From a virus: a DNA stretch of 55,118 bases. Shown piece by piece: positions 31,614 to 39,046 of this stretch. How positions within the stretch are numbered: the stretch's first letter is position 1; each line of letters begins with the position of its first letter. The translations under genes and the position numbers were made by a program. The DNA lies in the IMG/VR virus record IMGVR_UViG_3300036925_000021, positions 1 to 55,118 of that record; one strand, 5' to 3'. Below the pieces are notes generated by a model. The model made no database searches. It saw only the letters and a list, made by a program, of their open reading frames with translations, and had not been told where the DNA came from.

Positions 31614-32447
31614 ATGGGAGTCGTCATCGCCTCACCAGCTAGCATCGAGGCCGCCGCCAGCTTCGCGTGGGTGGGCTCTGAGGCGCCAGGCCTGCCCGCC
31701 ACAAACCTGCTGGACCTCCAGCCGCGCCACCCTTGGTACGCGCCCGACGAGGGCAGCGCGGCCTTCGTCATCAACCTGGGGAGCGCGCTGGCCATGCGGG
31801 TGCTCTGGCTGGGGTACATCACGGATGGCGGCACTGGCGCCGCGGGGGCGGACGTCCAGATCCAGTGGCGCGCCGACGCGAGCTCGTCGACGCTGATCAA
31901 CACACCGGCCGCGGCGGCGTACAACGCCGGCGTCGTCGACCTCTGGCCCCAGGCCGGCCTCGCCTCCCGGCCCTTCGTGCACTCCATCGTTTACCTGCCT
32001 GCGGCGCAGACCTACCAGTTCTGGCGCTGCGACATCACCGAACTCGCCAGCGGCGCCGGCTTTCGCGCCGGCGTCCTCGTCATGGACGCCGGCCTGCCGC
32101 TCAGCCGCAAGATCGACTGGGGGGCGGGGGCGGACATCGAGGAGTACGCCGGCGGCGACCGCAAGCTTTTGGGGGGAGCCCGCATCCCGCGGCGCGGGGC
32201 GCGGGCGCGGGTTCACACGGGCACCGTCTCGCACCTCCTCGGTGATGAGTGGGACGAGCTGGAGGCCCTCTACTACGCGCGGGGGCGCTCGCAGTCGGTG
32301 CTCATGCTCGACGACCCGGAGGCACCCACGCGCCAGGCGGCCAGAATGCACTACGGGACCTTCCGGCGCTGCAGGGGCACCGGGATTCCCAAGACCACAC
32401 CGCCGAAGTACCGCGTCGACATCGAGGTGGAGGAGCTACCTATATGA
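31614..32447 (+). CDS. minor tail protein, 277 aa
   Basis: ATG 31614 follows AAGGGGG. The first 140 residues resemble a discoidin-like beta-sandwich used in tail proteins: GLPATNLLDLQPRHPWYAPD, then AAFVINLGSALAMRVLWLGY and the late FWRCDITEL. The remainder (GDEWDELEALYYARGRSQSV, then KYRVDIEVEELPI) is the type of domain that ends distal tail proteins. It overlaps the next ATG by four bases. Structural tail protein is likely; the precise position in the tip is not known. Confidence 0.7.
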   Translation: MGVVIASPASIEAAASFAWVGSEAPGLPATNLLDLQPRHPWYAPDEGSAAFVINLGSALAMRVLWLGYITDGGTGAAGADVQIQWRADASSSTLINTPAAAAYNAGVVDLWPQAGLASRPFVHSIVYLPAAQTYQFWRCDITELASGAGFRAGVLVMDAGLPLSRKIDWGAGADIEEYAGGDRKLLGGARIPRRGARARVHTGTVSHLLGDEWDELEALYYARGRSQSVLMLDDPEAPTRQAARMHYGTFRRCRGTGIPKTTPPKYRVDIEVEELPI

Positions 32448-33352
32448 CCATCAACGCCCACGGGCTGATCGCGCAGACCAGCACCACCACCGGCGCCGAC
32501 CCGTACAAGCTCACCGGCGTCATCACGGACTTCGGGCTGCCGGGCCTGCGCTTCCGCGACGTCTTCGCCGATGGCACGACGGACATCCCGGTCCACGTCT
32601 ACAGCGAGGACGGATGGGAGTACGGCTACGCCACCCTCGACTACGGCGCCACCGCCCCCGAAGACACGCTGACGATGACCAGCTTCGTCAGCACCAGCAA
32701 CGGCGGCGGCAAGGTGAGCTGGGCGACGGCTGGCCCGCGCAACATCGTGCTGCAGGTGCCGGTCGAGCACATCATGGTCAAGGCGGACAACCTTGCCGGC
32801 CTGGCCAGCGCCCCGGCAGCGCGGGGCAACCTTGGCTCGACGACGGTGGGGGATGCCGTGTTTACCGCCGCCGATACTGATGCGGGCCGGGCGGCGCTGG
32901 GAGCTACCGCGGTCGGGGATGCGCTGCTCACGGCGGCCGACGCCGCCGCCGGCCGAGCGGCCATCAGCGCGCAGGCCGCGGGGAGCTACGCCAACGCGTC
33001 GCACGAACACAGCCGGGTAGTGGTGTCCAGCGGGCAGTCGGGGGGCACGACAGGGCGCGTCGTCCGCGTGAGCGCTGCCGATACGTGGGCGGATGCCGTC
33101 AGCAGCGACACCGCCGCGCAGCTCGCGCGGCTGGCATTCAAGCAGGCCAGTGGCGTCTACGTCATCGAGGGCCTGATCACCGGCCTGTCTGGCCGCACAG
33201 TAGGAGCAACGCAATTTCTCTCCAACGTCCCCAGCAGCCAGTTCACCGAGGCGCCACCGACGCTTCCGGGCTCCCTGCGACGCGTTCCCCTGGGCGTCGC
33301 GCTGAGCGCCACCACGGTGCTCTTCCACCCGGGCCTGGTGATCGGGAGCTGA
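32444..33352 (+). CDS. tail fibre-like protein with short repeats, 302 aa
   Basis: The N-terminal 105 residues follow a pattern common in phage fibres and adaptor proteins: TTTGADPYKLTGVITDFGLP, RDVFADGTTDIPVHVYS, WEYGYATLDYGA, TSFVSTSNGGGKVSW. Two copies of a fibre shaft repeat come next (AARGNLGSTTVGDAVFTAAD and GRAALGATAVGDALLTAADA), as in trimeric tail fibres. The C-terminal 110 residues are beta-rich and Ser/Thr-rich, ending with TTVLFHPGLVIGS. It probably contacts the host or links a receptor-binding protein. Confidence 0.72.
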   Translation: MTINAHGLIAQTSTTTGADPYKLTGVITDFGLPGLRFRDVFADGTTDIPVHVYSEDGWEYGYATLDYGATAPEDTLTMTSFVSTSNGGGKVSWATAGPRNIVLQVPVEHIMVKADNLAGLASAPAARGNLGSTTVGDAVFTAADTDAGRAALGATAVGDALLTAADAAAGRAAISAQAAGSYANASHEHSRVVVSSGQSGGTTGRVVRVSAADTWADAVSSDTAAQLARLAFKQASGVYVIEGLITGLSGRTVGATQFLSNVPSSQFTEAPPTLPGSLRRVPLGVALSATTVLFHPGLVIGS

Positions 33353-33356
33353 GACC

Positions 33357-33983
33357 ATGACGCAGGAAGCCTACGCCTCCTCGGACATCGCGACCGGGTC
33401 CTGGGTCCGAAGCACCGGGAGCGGGTCCTGGTTTTCGCACATCAACAGCGGCCTCAACACGATCTATCTTTCCTACGCCGACGCTGGCGAAACCATCGGC
33501 GAGTGGGGGACGCCGCTCGAAACCCCCTCGGAGCTGGTGAGCTATGTGCGGCTCGTCGTCCAGGTCAAGGCGACCGGCACCTTTGGCCGAGGCTTTCGCG
33601 TCTCCCTGTACGAGGGGGCCACGCTCCGCGTCAGTGAGCAGGACCTCTCGCCTGGAACCATCGGCGCCTGGCAGTTCGTGACCTATGACCTCAGCGGCGC
33701 CGAGAAGGGGTCGATTGGGGACTGGGCGGATCTTTCCATGCGGGTGCGGGTTCCATCCACCGGCATTGCGGGCACGGCCTTTTTGGCCTCGGCCTACATC
33801 CTGGCGCCGGACGCCGGCTTCGAGCACCTCGACGTCGGCAGCGGCCTCGCCCTGTTGGTGGTCGGCGCCGGCAGTGGGCACTACCTGGTGCCGGACGGGG
33901 GGGGACTGAAGCGGATTGCGGGAGGGGAGGTTGCCGGCGCCCTGGTTCTGGACGCCGGCGGGAACGTCATCGTGCGGAGCTAG
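33357..33983 (+). CDS. predicted virion-associated beta-sandwich protein, 208 aa
   Basis: It starts four bases after the fibre gene. The protein is almost entirely beta-strand-like and rich in Gly, Ser, Thr and aromatic residues (SELVSYVRLVVQVKATGTFG, LRVSEQDLSPGTIGAWQFVT, ADLSMRVRVPSTGIAGTAF), similar to lectin-type or fibre-tip modules. No catalytic motif is seen. It is the last gene of the plus-strand structural operon and overlaps the opposing gene's end by 17 bases. Confidence 0.6.
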   Translation: MTQEAYASSDIATGSWVRSTGSGSWFSHINSGLNTIYLSYADAGETIGEWGTPLETPSELVSYVRLVVQVKATGTFGRGFRVSLYEGATLRVSEQDLSPGTIGAWQFVTYDLSGAEKGSIGDWADLSMRVRVPSTGIAGTAFLASAYILAPDAGFEHLDVGSGLALLVVGAGSGHYLVPDGGGLKRIAGGEVAGALVLDAGGNVIVRS

Positions 33984-34302
33984 GCTGGCGGCCGTTGCAG
34001 CGCGCGAACCGCTGGAGATCCATGCTGCCGGCAAAGGCGCCGGCCGCCGGCTGGTAGGGCTCATCCGGCCAGGCGTACGTGTACGGCGCAGGACACACCG
34101 CACAATCGAACCAGGCCTCGATCCTGACGGTGCATCGAAACTCGGTGCAGACGCGGTACTCGCACGTGAGCGTCCCGGTGGCCTGGTCGCACGCCACCTG
34201 CTGCGGGCCGCCAAGAGCCGGCCCACAGCAGGTGGTCGCGAAGCTCTGACTTGCGGCGGCGAACATCAGGAGCGTGGCGAGGGAAATGATCAGTCGGTGC
34301 AT
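33967..34302 (-). CDS. secreted Cys-rich protein, 111 aa
   Basis: Read from ATG 34302 behind AAAGGAA. The start is a Sec signal peptide (MHRLIISLATLLMFAAASQS, cleavage near SFA-T). The mature part has nine cysteines in under 90 residues, including an adjacent CC pair, plus aromatic and Pro-rich segments (CPAPYTYAWPDEPYQP), so a disulfide-bonded periplasmic or external protein is likely. It is one of four signal-peptide proteins scattered in this genome. Function unknown. Confidence 0.75.
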   Translation of the reverse strand: MHRLIISLATLLMFAAASQSFATTCCGPALGGPQQVACDQATGTLTCEYRVCTEFRCTVRIEAWFDCAVCPAPYTYAWPDEPYQPAAGAFAGSMDLQRFARCNGRQPSSAR

Positions 34303-34317
34303 GGGTTGGGTTCCTTT

Positions 34318-34635
34318 CTACTGGTGGAAGTAGATCGTGAGTATGTCGCGGATGACGCGCGATCGCGACACCCGCAGGGGTCGGGCCTCCACCTCCTCAT
34401 CGATCCGCTTGCGCAGCTCGCGGGTGAGGTAGACGCCCACCTTGTTCTGATCGGACGGCACGGGCGGTCGCCGCGGCGGTGCCTTCTCGGCGGCGATCCG
34501 CTCGAGGCGGGCCAGCTTCCCCTGCTCGCGGCGCCGGCGGTCCGCGCTGCGATGGGTGTCGCAACAGTACTTCGCCGACGCCCGCTTCGAGCGCAGGGAT
34601 TTTCCGCACCACAGGCACTCGCCACGGTTCGGCAC
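34318..34635 (-). CDS. zinc-finger plus ribbon-helix-helix regulator, 105 aa
   Basis: GTG 34635 is preceded by GGAAAGGGG. Residues 6-30 (GECLWCGKSLRSKRASAKYC then CDTHRSADR) form a zinc finger like those of small phage and HNH-associated proteins. Residues 65-103 (KVGVYLTRELRKRIDEEVEA... VSRSRVIRDIL) are a ribbon-helix-helix DNA-binding motif: a strand, a helix and a second helix with SRSxVIRD. A dual-domain regulator is likely. It follows the unknown protein at 34776 on the same strand. Confidence 0.72.
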   Translation of the reverse strand: MPNRGECLWCGKSLRSKRASAKYCCDTHRSADRRRREQGKLARLERIAAEKAPPRRPPVPSDQNKVGVYLTRELRKRIDEEVEARPLRVSRSRVIRDILTIYFHQ

Positions 34636-34775
34636 GGGCGGTCATACCCCTTTCCGTGCCGCACGGCTTCTGAGGCCACCAGAGGCGCGAGAGGGGGTGA
34701 TTTTCCGGGGACCACATCCCACGATGCCGGCCTGGCGGCGGTGGGGTGCTTGGCGGCGCCCAATCAGCAGGAGCG

Positions 34776-35147
34776 TCACCGGTAGGTCCCCCTGCAGATC
34801 TCGCCGCCCTCTTCGCGCCCGCAGGGCTCCCCCGCCTTCGCGCCGCTGCCCTCATCGCCGCAGGCGTCGCACACGGGCAGCCGGGGCGGCCCGCCTCCAG
34901 TCGGTGCCGCTTTCGGCTCTGGTTCTCTCGGTGCCTCCCGCACAGGTCGGTCCGCCAGGAAGACCTCCACGAGCGCGGTGCCGCGATTCGTCCCGCGGAG
35001 GCGCCGGCGAACGCGGTACGGCCTGCCATCAACCTCGATCTCGCTCAGCCCCTTGTAGTCCCGGTGGATGCGGCCCCAATCGGCGGCGGTGATGTGGTCC
35101 TGCGGGTCCGTGACCGGACGGTTGAGGATTGGCCTACTTATCTTCAT
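34776..35147 (-). CDS. hypothetical protein with Cys-rich tail, 123 aa
   Basis: ATG 35147 follows a variant of the start-associated motif (ACCTGGAAAGGGCAAGCG), and the palindromic TATAAT promoter lies 50 bases upstream. Residues 1-67 (ILNRPVTDPQDHITAADWGR, SEIEVDGRPYRVRRRLRG, ALVEVFLADRP) look like a small beta-rich domain. The C-terminus has four cysteines (CDACGDEG... CGREEGGEICRG) that may bind zinc. Being directly under one of three strong promoters suggests early or high expression. No family is recognised. Confidence 0.7.
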   Translation of the reverse strand: MKISRPILNRPVTDPQDHITAADWGRIHRDYKGLSEIEVDGRPYRVRRRLRGTNRGTALVEVFLADRPVREAPREPEPKAAPTGGGPPRLPVCDACGDEGSGAKAGEPCGREEGGEICRGTYR

Positions 35148-35153
35148 CGCTTG

Positions 35154-35166
35154 CCCTTTCCAGGTG
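35154..35166 (-). promoter_or_regulatory. start-associated motif, variant
   Basis: Read on the minus strand this is CACCTGGAAAGGG followed by CAAGCGATG. It keeps CCTGGAAAGG of the consensus and is 31 bases from the -10 box. Confidence 0.6.
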
Positions 35167-35196
35167 GCCAGCCGGGCTGATTCCCGGCTCGCCCTT

Positions 35197-35210
35197 ATTA
35201 TAAGTTATAA
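35197..35210 (-). promoter_or_regulatory. palindromic TATAAT promoter
   Basis: On the minus strand TTATAACTTATAAT ends in a perfect -10 (plus-strand 35197-35202). A leader hairpin, AGCCGGG/CCCGGCT (about 35170-35189), and the start-associated motif variant follow, the same layout as at 5323 and 41197. The symmetric element could also drive or repress the divergent lysis genes. Confidence 0.65.
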
Positions 35211-35239
35211 CGCAGCGCACTGCAAATGGCCTTCTCGCA

Positions 35240-35251
35240 ATCCGTACGGAT
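35240..35251. promoter_or_regulatory. 12-bp palindrome in the divergent region
   Basis: ATCCGTACGGAT is a perfect 12-base palindrome between the minus-strand gene at 35147 and the lysis block. It may be an operator; no binding protein can be assigned. Confidence 0.35.
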
Positions 35252-35291
35252 CGCCTGGCAGCTTCCACCCTGCCGCGCATAGCCTTTTGTC

Positions 35292-35801
35292 GTGCGCCGA
35301 TTCGCGAGGCTGGTCTGGAACCGCGACGAGTTTGACCACGGGCTGCTGCTGCTGGCGGTTGCCATCAGCTTGTGGCCGGGCTGGCTGGAGTTCGGGGTCG
35401 CCGCCCTGGTCGCGCTCGGCCAGCTCACCCTCTCCCTCGTCCCGTGGTCGCGCCAGCCGCTGCTCGTTGCCCGGGCCAGGGTCGCCCTTCCCGCCCTTGC
35501 CTCCGGCCTGTGGACCTTCATCTTCATCTCCGTACAACGGGCCGGCGCCGCGGCCGGACCCTGGGGGCTGGCCTGGGGGCGGGGTGTCGGGCCAGTTGAT
35601 ACCCCTCATCTACGGCGCAGCGATCACCGGCCTTCTCAGCACCTTCGGCTGGATCTTCGTGCGCTGGTTTCGGCGCGGCGAGGGCGAAGCGGCCTATCGC
35701 CAGGCCGAGCTCGCCGCGGCAAGCGCCTTCCGCCAAGAGCTGGAGGCCCACCTGGCGAAGACGTGGGGCCGCCTGGAGCGGGAGCAGTCGGAGCTGGATG
35801 A
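35292..35801 (+). CDS. holin-like membrane protein (3' end uncertain)
   Basis: GTG 35292 opens a protein with a charged start (RRFARLVWNRDEFDHG) and two or three membrane helices: LLLLAVAISLWPGWLEFGVA with AALVALGQLTLSLV, and LPALASGLWTFIFISVQ. It fits the place and profile of a holin, upstream of a spanin-like gene and endolysin. The last ~70 codons overlap the next gene in another frame and read as Arg/Pro-rich shadow sequence, so either the two genes overlap heavily or a frame change occurs near 35580. There is no Shine-Dalgarno. Confidence 0.6.
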   Translation: MRRFARLVWNRDEFDHGLLLLAVAISLWPGWLEFGVAALVALGQLTLSLVPWSRQPLLVARARVALPALASGLWTFIFISVQRAGAAAGPWGLAWGRGVGPVDTPHLRRSDHRPSQHLRLDLRALVSARRGRSGLSPGRARRGKRLPPRAGGPPGEDVGPPGAGAVGAG

Positions 35802-35916
35802 ATGCCGGCAACGAGTGGGCGAGGTGAGAAGCGCTTTGCGCCAGTGCGAGGCGGAAAAGGCGCGACTGGATGCCGAGATCGGCTTCCTGAACCAGGAGCT
35901 GGAGGCGCAGCGATGA
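35584..35916 (+). CDS. i-spanin-like protein (membrane anchor plus coiled coil), 110 aa
   Basis: I chose GTG 35584; TTG 35596 is also possible. One N-terminal membrane helix (LIPLIYGAAITGLLSTFGWI) is followed by a long charged coiled coil (LERE QSELDECRQRV type heptads to residue 110), the design of Rz-like inner-membrane spanins that help break the outer membrane of Gram-negative hosts. No outer-membrane partner is embedded in it. It lies between the holin-like gene and the endolysin, whose ATG overlaps its stop (ATGA). An endolysin-linked membrane scaffold is the alternative. Confidence 0.65.
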   Translation: MSGQLIPLIYGAAITGLLSTFGWIFVRWFRRGEGEAAYRQAELAAASAFRQELEAHLAKTWGRLEREQSELDECRQRVGEVRSALRQCEAEKARLDAEIGFLNQELEAQR

Positions 35917-36698
35917 CGAAGGCATCCGACAACGAAGCGTTCGCCAGCGGGGTGCAGGACTGGCTCCGCGCCGGCGGTTTCTACGCCGGCAAGGTCGACG
36001 GCTGGGCCGGCAGCGCAACCCGGGCGGCCTGGGATCTCGCGACGGGCGCGCCGCCCTTCGATCGGAGCCTGCGCCTGCCGCCCGACCAGTACATTCCAGG
36101 CCCGGAAACGAAGTCGTTGATCGTCCTCCACCACACCGCCGGCGCCAGCGCCGAGTCGACCTTCCGCTGGTGGGCGACGACGGCAGAGCGGATCGGCGTC
36201 GCCTTCATCGTGCGCCGCGATGGCGCGATCCTAGAGGTGATGCCCCCGGAGGCCTGGGCCTACCACCTCGGCCTGCGCGGGACCGGCGGCCGGGTGGACC
36301 GCCGCTCGATTGGAATCGAGATGGCCTGCGAGGGCGGGCTGATCCGCGGCCCGGCGACGCGCCCCGGACAGCGGGTGGGCTGGTACGCCTTCGGCGTCGT
36401 CGCGGAGCGGACGGAGTACCGCGGCCCGGTGGTGCCTGCCCCGCAGGGCTACCGCGGCTACGACGCCTTTGCGGCCTACACGCCGGCGCAGCTGGCTAGC
36501 GCTATCCACCTGGTGGACCACCTCTGCAACCGGTTCAGCATTCCGCGGCAGACCCCCGCCGACTTCGTTTTCGACGCCGCCTTGCTCGACTACGTCGGCG
36601 TCGTTGGCCATCATCATCTGCGCGCCGACAAGAGCGACCTCCATCCCGGCTTCGACTGGCCGGCGCTCCTGCAGGGTGCCAACCTGGAGGAGATGTGA
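35913..36698 (+). CDS. endolysin: peptidoglycan-binding plus N-acetylmuramoyl-L-alanine amidase
   Basis: This is a 261-residue enzyme. Residues 8-42 (EAFASGVQDWLRAGGFYAGK... GWAGSATRAAWDLATG) form a PG_binding_1 module. Residues 66-245 are an Amidase_2 domain with zinc ligands in LIVLHHTAG (H73/H74) and GVVGHHHLRADKSDLHPG (H233-H235, D242), and the substrate-side AWAYHLG. It cuts the bond between MurNAc and L-alanine in the wall. There is no signal peptide, so release depends on the holin. Start and stop overlap both neighbours. Confidence 0.9.
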   Translation: MTKASDNEAFASGVQDWLRAGGFYAGKVDGWAGSATRAAWDLATGAPPFDRSLRLPPDQYIPGPETKSLIVLHHTAGASAESTFRWWATTAERIGVAFIVRRDGAILEVMPPEAWAYHLGLRGTGGRVDRRSIGIEMACEGGLIRGPATRPGQRVGWYAFGVVAERTEYRGPVVPAPQGYRGYDAFAAYTPAQLASAIHLVDHLCNRFSIPRQTPADFVFDAALLDYVGVVGHHHLRADKSDLHPGFDWPALLQGANLEEM

Positions 36699-37678
36699 TG
36701 CCCTTCTTCCGCCCTACCGCCCTTGCGTTGGCCGAGATCTCCGCGGCCGAGTACTTCGACGATATCGGGGCCGCCCTGCGCAACACCAAGGCGGCTTTGG
36801 GTGAGTTCGATGTGGTCCACAGCAACCGCGGCAGCGAGTGCGAGTACTCGATCCTCCGTGTCGCCGGCGGCGGCCCCTTTGGCCCGGACCCCGGGCAGGT
36901 CCTCGTCTTCCGCGGAACGGAGCCGACCAACCTTTGCGACTGGATGACCGACGCCCGGATCTACCGACGCCGCTGGGCCGGCACCGGCCGGGTCCACCGC
37001 GGCTTTGCCGACGAGGTGGACGCGGAGCTCCCCCGCATCCGCGCGGCGCTGCGGCCGAACCTGCCGGTGTTCTCCACCGGCCACTCCAAGGGCGCCGGCG
37101 ACGCGACCTATGCGACCGCCTGGCAGCTACGGAGCGGCTACGAGGTGGCCGGGCTTTACACGTACGGCTCGCCCCGCGTCTTCAATCGCCGTGGTGCCGA
37201 AGCCCTGGACGCAGCGCTGGGGGATCGATTCTGGCGCGTCGTCAACAACAACGACATCGTGACGCGGGTGCCGGTAACGGCGATCTGGCGCGGCTACTGG
37301 CACGCCGGACGCCTTGCCTACATCGAGGCGGACGGTGCGCTCGTCTTCGAGCCGAGCCGCTGGCGGCGCTTCCGCGATCGGGTGCGCGGGAGGATGCAGG
37401 CGCTGCGCGGTGGCGAGCCGACCGTGGCGGAGGTGCCCGGCCTGCCGGGCAAGGTGGTCAAGCGGCTGGAGGCCGCGGGGCATGCGAAGCTGTCGCAGAT
37501 CCTGAGCGTCTCCGTCGCCGAACTGGCGGCCAGCGTGGTGGGGCTCGGCCCCGCCGGCGCCGCGGCGATCGCGGCCTGGGCCGTCCATCGCTCGCAGGGT
37601 TGGCATCTGGCCGCCGGCGCCTTCGATGGCACCGCGGACCACTCGATCACCCGCTACGTGGGTGCCCTGCGCTCCTAA
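36698..37678 (+). CDS. class-3 lipase with inserted helix-hairpin-helix domain
   Basis: This 326-residue alpha/beta hydrolase has oxyanion FRGTEP (72-76), nucleophile GHSKG (S130), acid NNNDIVTRVP (D186) and histidine DHSITRY (H315), a complete lipase_3 triad. Between the acid and the histidine, residues about 245-295 (VPGLPGKVVKRLEAAGHAKL... VVGLGPAGAAAIAAWA) form a helix-hairpin-helix domain like those at 17450 and 20564. It follows the endolysin with overlapping TGATG, so it probably acts in lysis on membrane or outer-envelope lipid, as LysB does for mycobacteriophages with another fold. No signal peptide is seen. Confidence 0.85.
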   Translation: MPFFRPTALALAEISAAEYFDDIGAALRNTKAALGEFDVVHSNRGSECEYSILRVAGGGPFGPDPGQVLVFRGTEPTNLCDWMTDARIYRRRWAGTGRVHRGFADEVDAELPRIRAALRPNLPVFSTGHSKGAGDATYATAWQLRSGYEVAGLYTYGSPRVFNRRGAEALDAALGDRFWRVVNNNDIVTRVPVTAIWRGYWHAGRLAYIEADGALVFEPSRWRRFRDRVRGRMQALRGGEPTVAEVPGLPGKVVKRLEAAGHAKLSQILSVSVAELAASVVGLGPAGAAAIAAWAVHRSQGWHLAAGAFDGTADHSITRYVGALRS

Positions 37679-37684
37679 AAAAAG

Positions 37685-37712
37685 CCCCCCGCCGCGGAGT
37701 GCGACGGGGGGG
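37685..37712 (-). terminator. intrinsic terminator of the minus-strand operon
   Basis: On the minus strand a CCCCCCG/CGGGGGG stem extended by CGC... GCG around ACTCC is followed by C and seven Ts (plus-strand 37677-37683). It is the best intrinsic terminator in the genome and ends the 48336-37755 transcript. The same hairpin may slow converging lysis transcripts. Confidence 0.88.
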
Positions 37713-37754
37713 GTCGGGAGGTGGCGCCGGCAAGGCGCCCGCAGCAGCTCTTGG

Positions 37755-38204
37755 CTAGGCGCCCGAGGTAAAGGTCGAGCTACCGCTGGTCGACCTGCAG
37801 CTGTCGCCGGTCGGATCGCTCGATGCCGAGCAGGTGCAGCGCGAGGCCTCCCACGTGATCCGCTGGGGCAGCGGGCTCAGAAACGTGCAGCTCACGGTCC
37901 CCGAGGCGTTGTCGGAATCCGCCGGCGTGCAGGTCCCCGAGCCGGTGAAGCGCCAGAAGGCCGCGGCCGTCCCCTCGGTGGGAAGGGAGTAGTTGGCGTC
38001 GCAGGTCACGGAGCCGTCCGCGTTGCTGACGCACCCGGCCGCCACGACCCGCGCGCCAACCGTCTGCGGCGCGGGGTTCGTGCACATCGGCACCTCCGTC
38101 GGGGAGTTGCCCCCCCGCACCTCGTCTCCGATTTGGCAGCCCCACACGCAAGCGGTGCAGAGCACGAGGGCGACCAGGGCCGCCCGGCTCAGAAGTCTGT
38201 TCAT
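37755..38204 (-). CDS. secreted or lipo-protein, Cys-rich, 149 aa
   Basis: ATG 38204 follows AAGGAGA. The N-terminus MNRLLSRAALVALVLCTACV is a signal sequence; LCTAC is close to a lipobox, so a lipoprotein is possible but not certain. The mature chain has about nine Cys and many Ser, Thr and Gly, with repeated-looking CTF/CT segments, as in disulfide-stabilised surface proteins. It is the last gene of the minus operon, facing the lysis block. If lipidated it could be the missing outer-membrane spanin partner, though it lacks the Pro-rich short form of known o-spanins. Confidence 0.72.
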   Translation of the reverse strand: MNRLLSRAALVALVLCTACVWGCQIGDEVRGGNSPTEVPMCTNPAPQTVGARVVAAGCVSNADGSVTCDANYSLPTEGTAAAFWRFTGSGTCTPADSDNASGTVSCTFLSPLPQRITWEASRCTCSASSDPTGDSCRSTSGSSTFTSGA

Positions 38205-38238
38205 CAGGGTGTCTCCTTCCATGGTTCGTTTTCGCCCC

Positions 38239-39000
38239 CTACCGGAGGGCGCGGTGGTCGTAGTACGCCTCGATGCGCAGGCGCGCGTCGCCGATGATCG
38301 GTGTCATCTGCGCTGCTGGCGCCCCGCCACGAGCGTAGCTCAGGAGGCGCGCCAGCGCGACGTCCACGGTGGCCAGAGTCTCCTGGCACGCCACGTCCTC
38401 CTCGACGATGGCCGGTGCCCCGAGGAGCGCGCGCGGCTCGGCAAGCGCCGCCTTGTCCTCCAACGGGGCACCGTCGAGGAGGGCTGTGGCGCGATCGTTG
38501 GCGACCCCCATCCGGGTGACGAGGCTCGGTGCGTATTGTCGCAGAGCCCCCATCAGGTCGGGTCGATCGGCGAGCGCCGGCGCGATCACCAGGTAGCCCC
38601 AGGTGCCGACCGTCTCCCCGCCTCGGTCCACCCAGCGGCGCCGGTCGCGCATCACATGCACGACATCCGGCTGGGCGCCGTCGCGCGGATCGATCTGCGA
38701 GGGAAAGGCGGTGACCAGGGTTCCGGCGGTGAGAGCGCGTCCCCGAGCTGCGGCGCCGGGAGGCCACCGCAGGATCACCGCGGGGTCGGATGCGGGGCGG
38801 GATACCAGGGACACGCAGAGCGCCCAGTCGCCCCCTTCGGGATGCGGCGCGGGCTCCATGACGGTGAAGCACCGGACGGCGCCCAGTTCGCCGACGATCG
38901 AGTGACCGGCGGCGCGGAGCCGCTCGAACAACTGCGCCTGCGCGGGCAGCGCGGCGATGGCGACGAGCAGCAGCATGCAGGAAAGCAACCTTCTCTTCAT
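38239..39000 (-). CDS. secreted protein, 253 aa
   Basis: AAAAGGAGG just before ATG 39000 fixes the start; an upstream in-frame GTG/ATG run is not supported. The signal peptide is MKRRLLSCMLLLVAIAALPA with cleavage near AQA. The mature 230 residues form a mixed fold (VRCFTVMEPAPHPEGGDWAL, TWGYLVIAPALADRPDLMGA, LATVDVALARLLSYARGGA). Only a few Cys are present, unlike its secreted neighbours. No enzyme signature is recognised. A periplasmic or external accessory protein is likely. Confidence 0.72.
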   Translation of the reverse strand: MKRRLLSCMLLLVAIAALPAQAQLFERLRAAGHSIVGELGAVRCFTVMEPAPHPEGGDWALCVSLVSRPASDPAVILRWPPGAAARGRALTAGTLVTAFPSQIDPRDGAQPDVVHVMRDRRRWVDRGGETVGTWGYLVIAPALADRPDLMGALRQYAPSLVTRMGVANDRATALLDGAPLEDKAALAEPRALLGAPAIVEEDVACQETLATVDVALARLLSYARGGAPAAQMTPIIGDARLRIEAYYDHRALR

Positions 39001-39031
39001 GGGGTGTTCCTCCTTTTCGATGGTTCGCGTG

Positions 39032-39039
39032 ATTCTACA
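39032..39039 (-). promoter_or_regulatory. possible extended -10 promoter tgTAGAAT
   Basis: On the minus strand TGTAGAAT precedes the secreted-protein gene (ATG 39000) by 31 bases. No -35 is seen, but the extended -10 form may suffice. Confidence 0.4.
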
Positions 39040-39046
39040 CCTGCGC

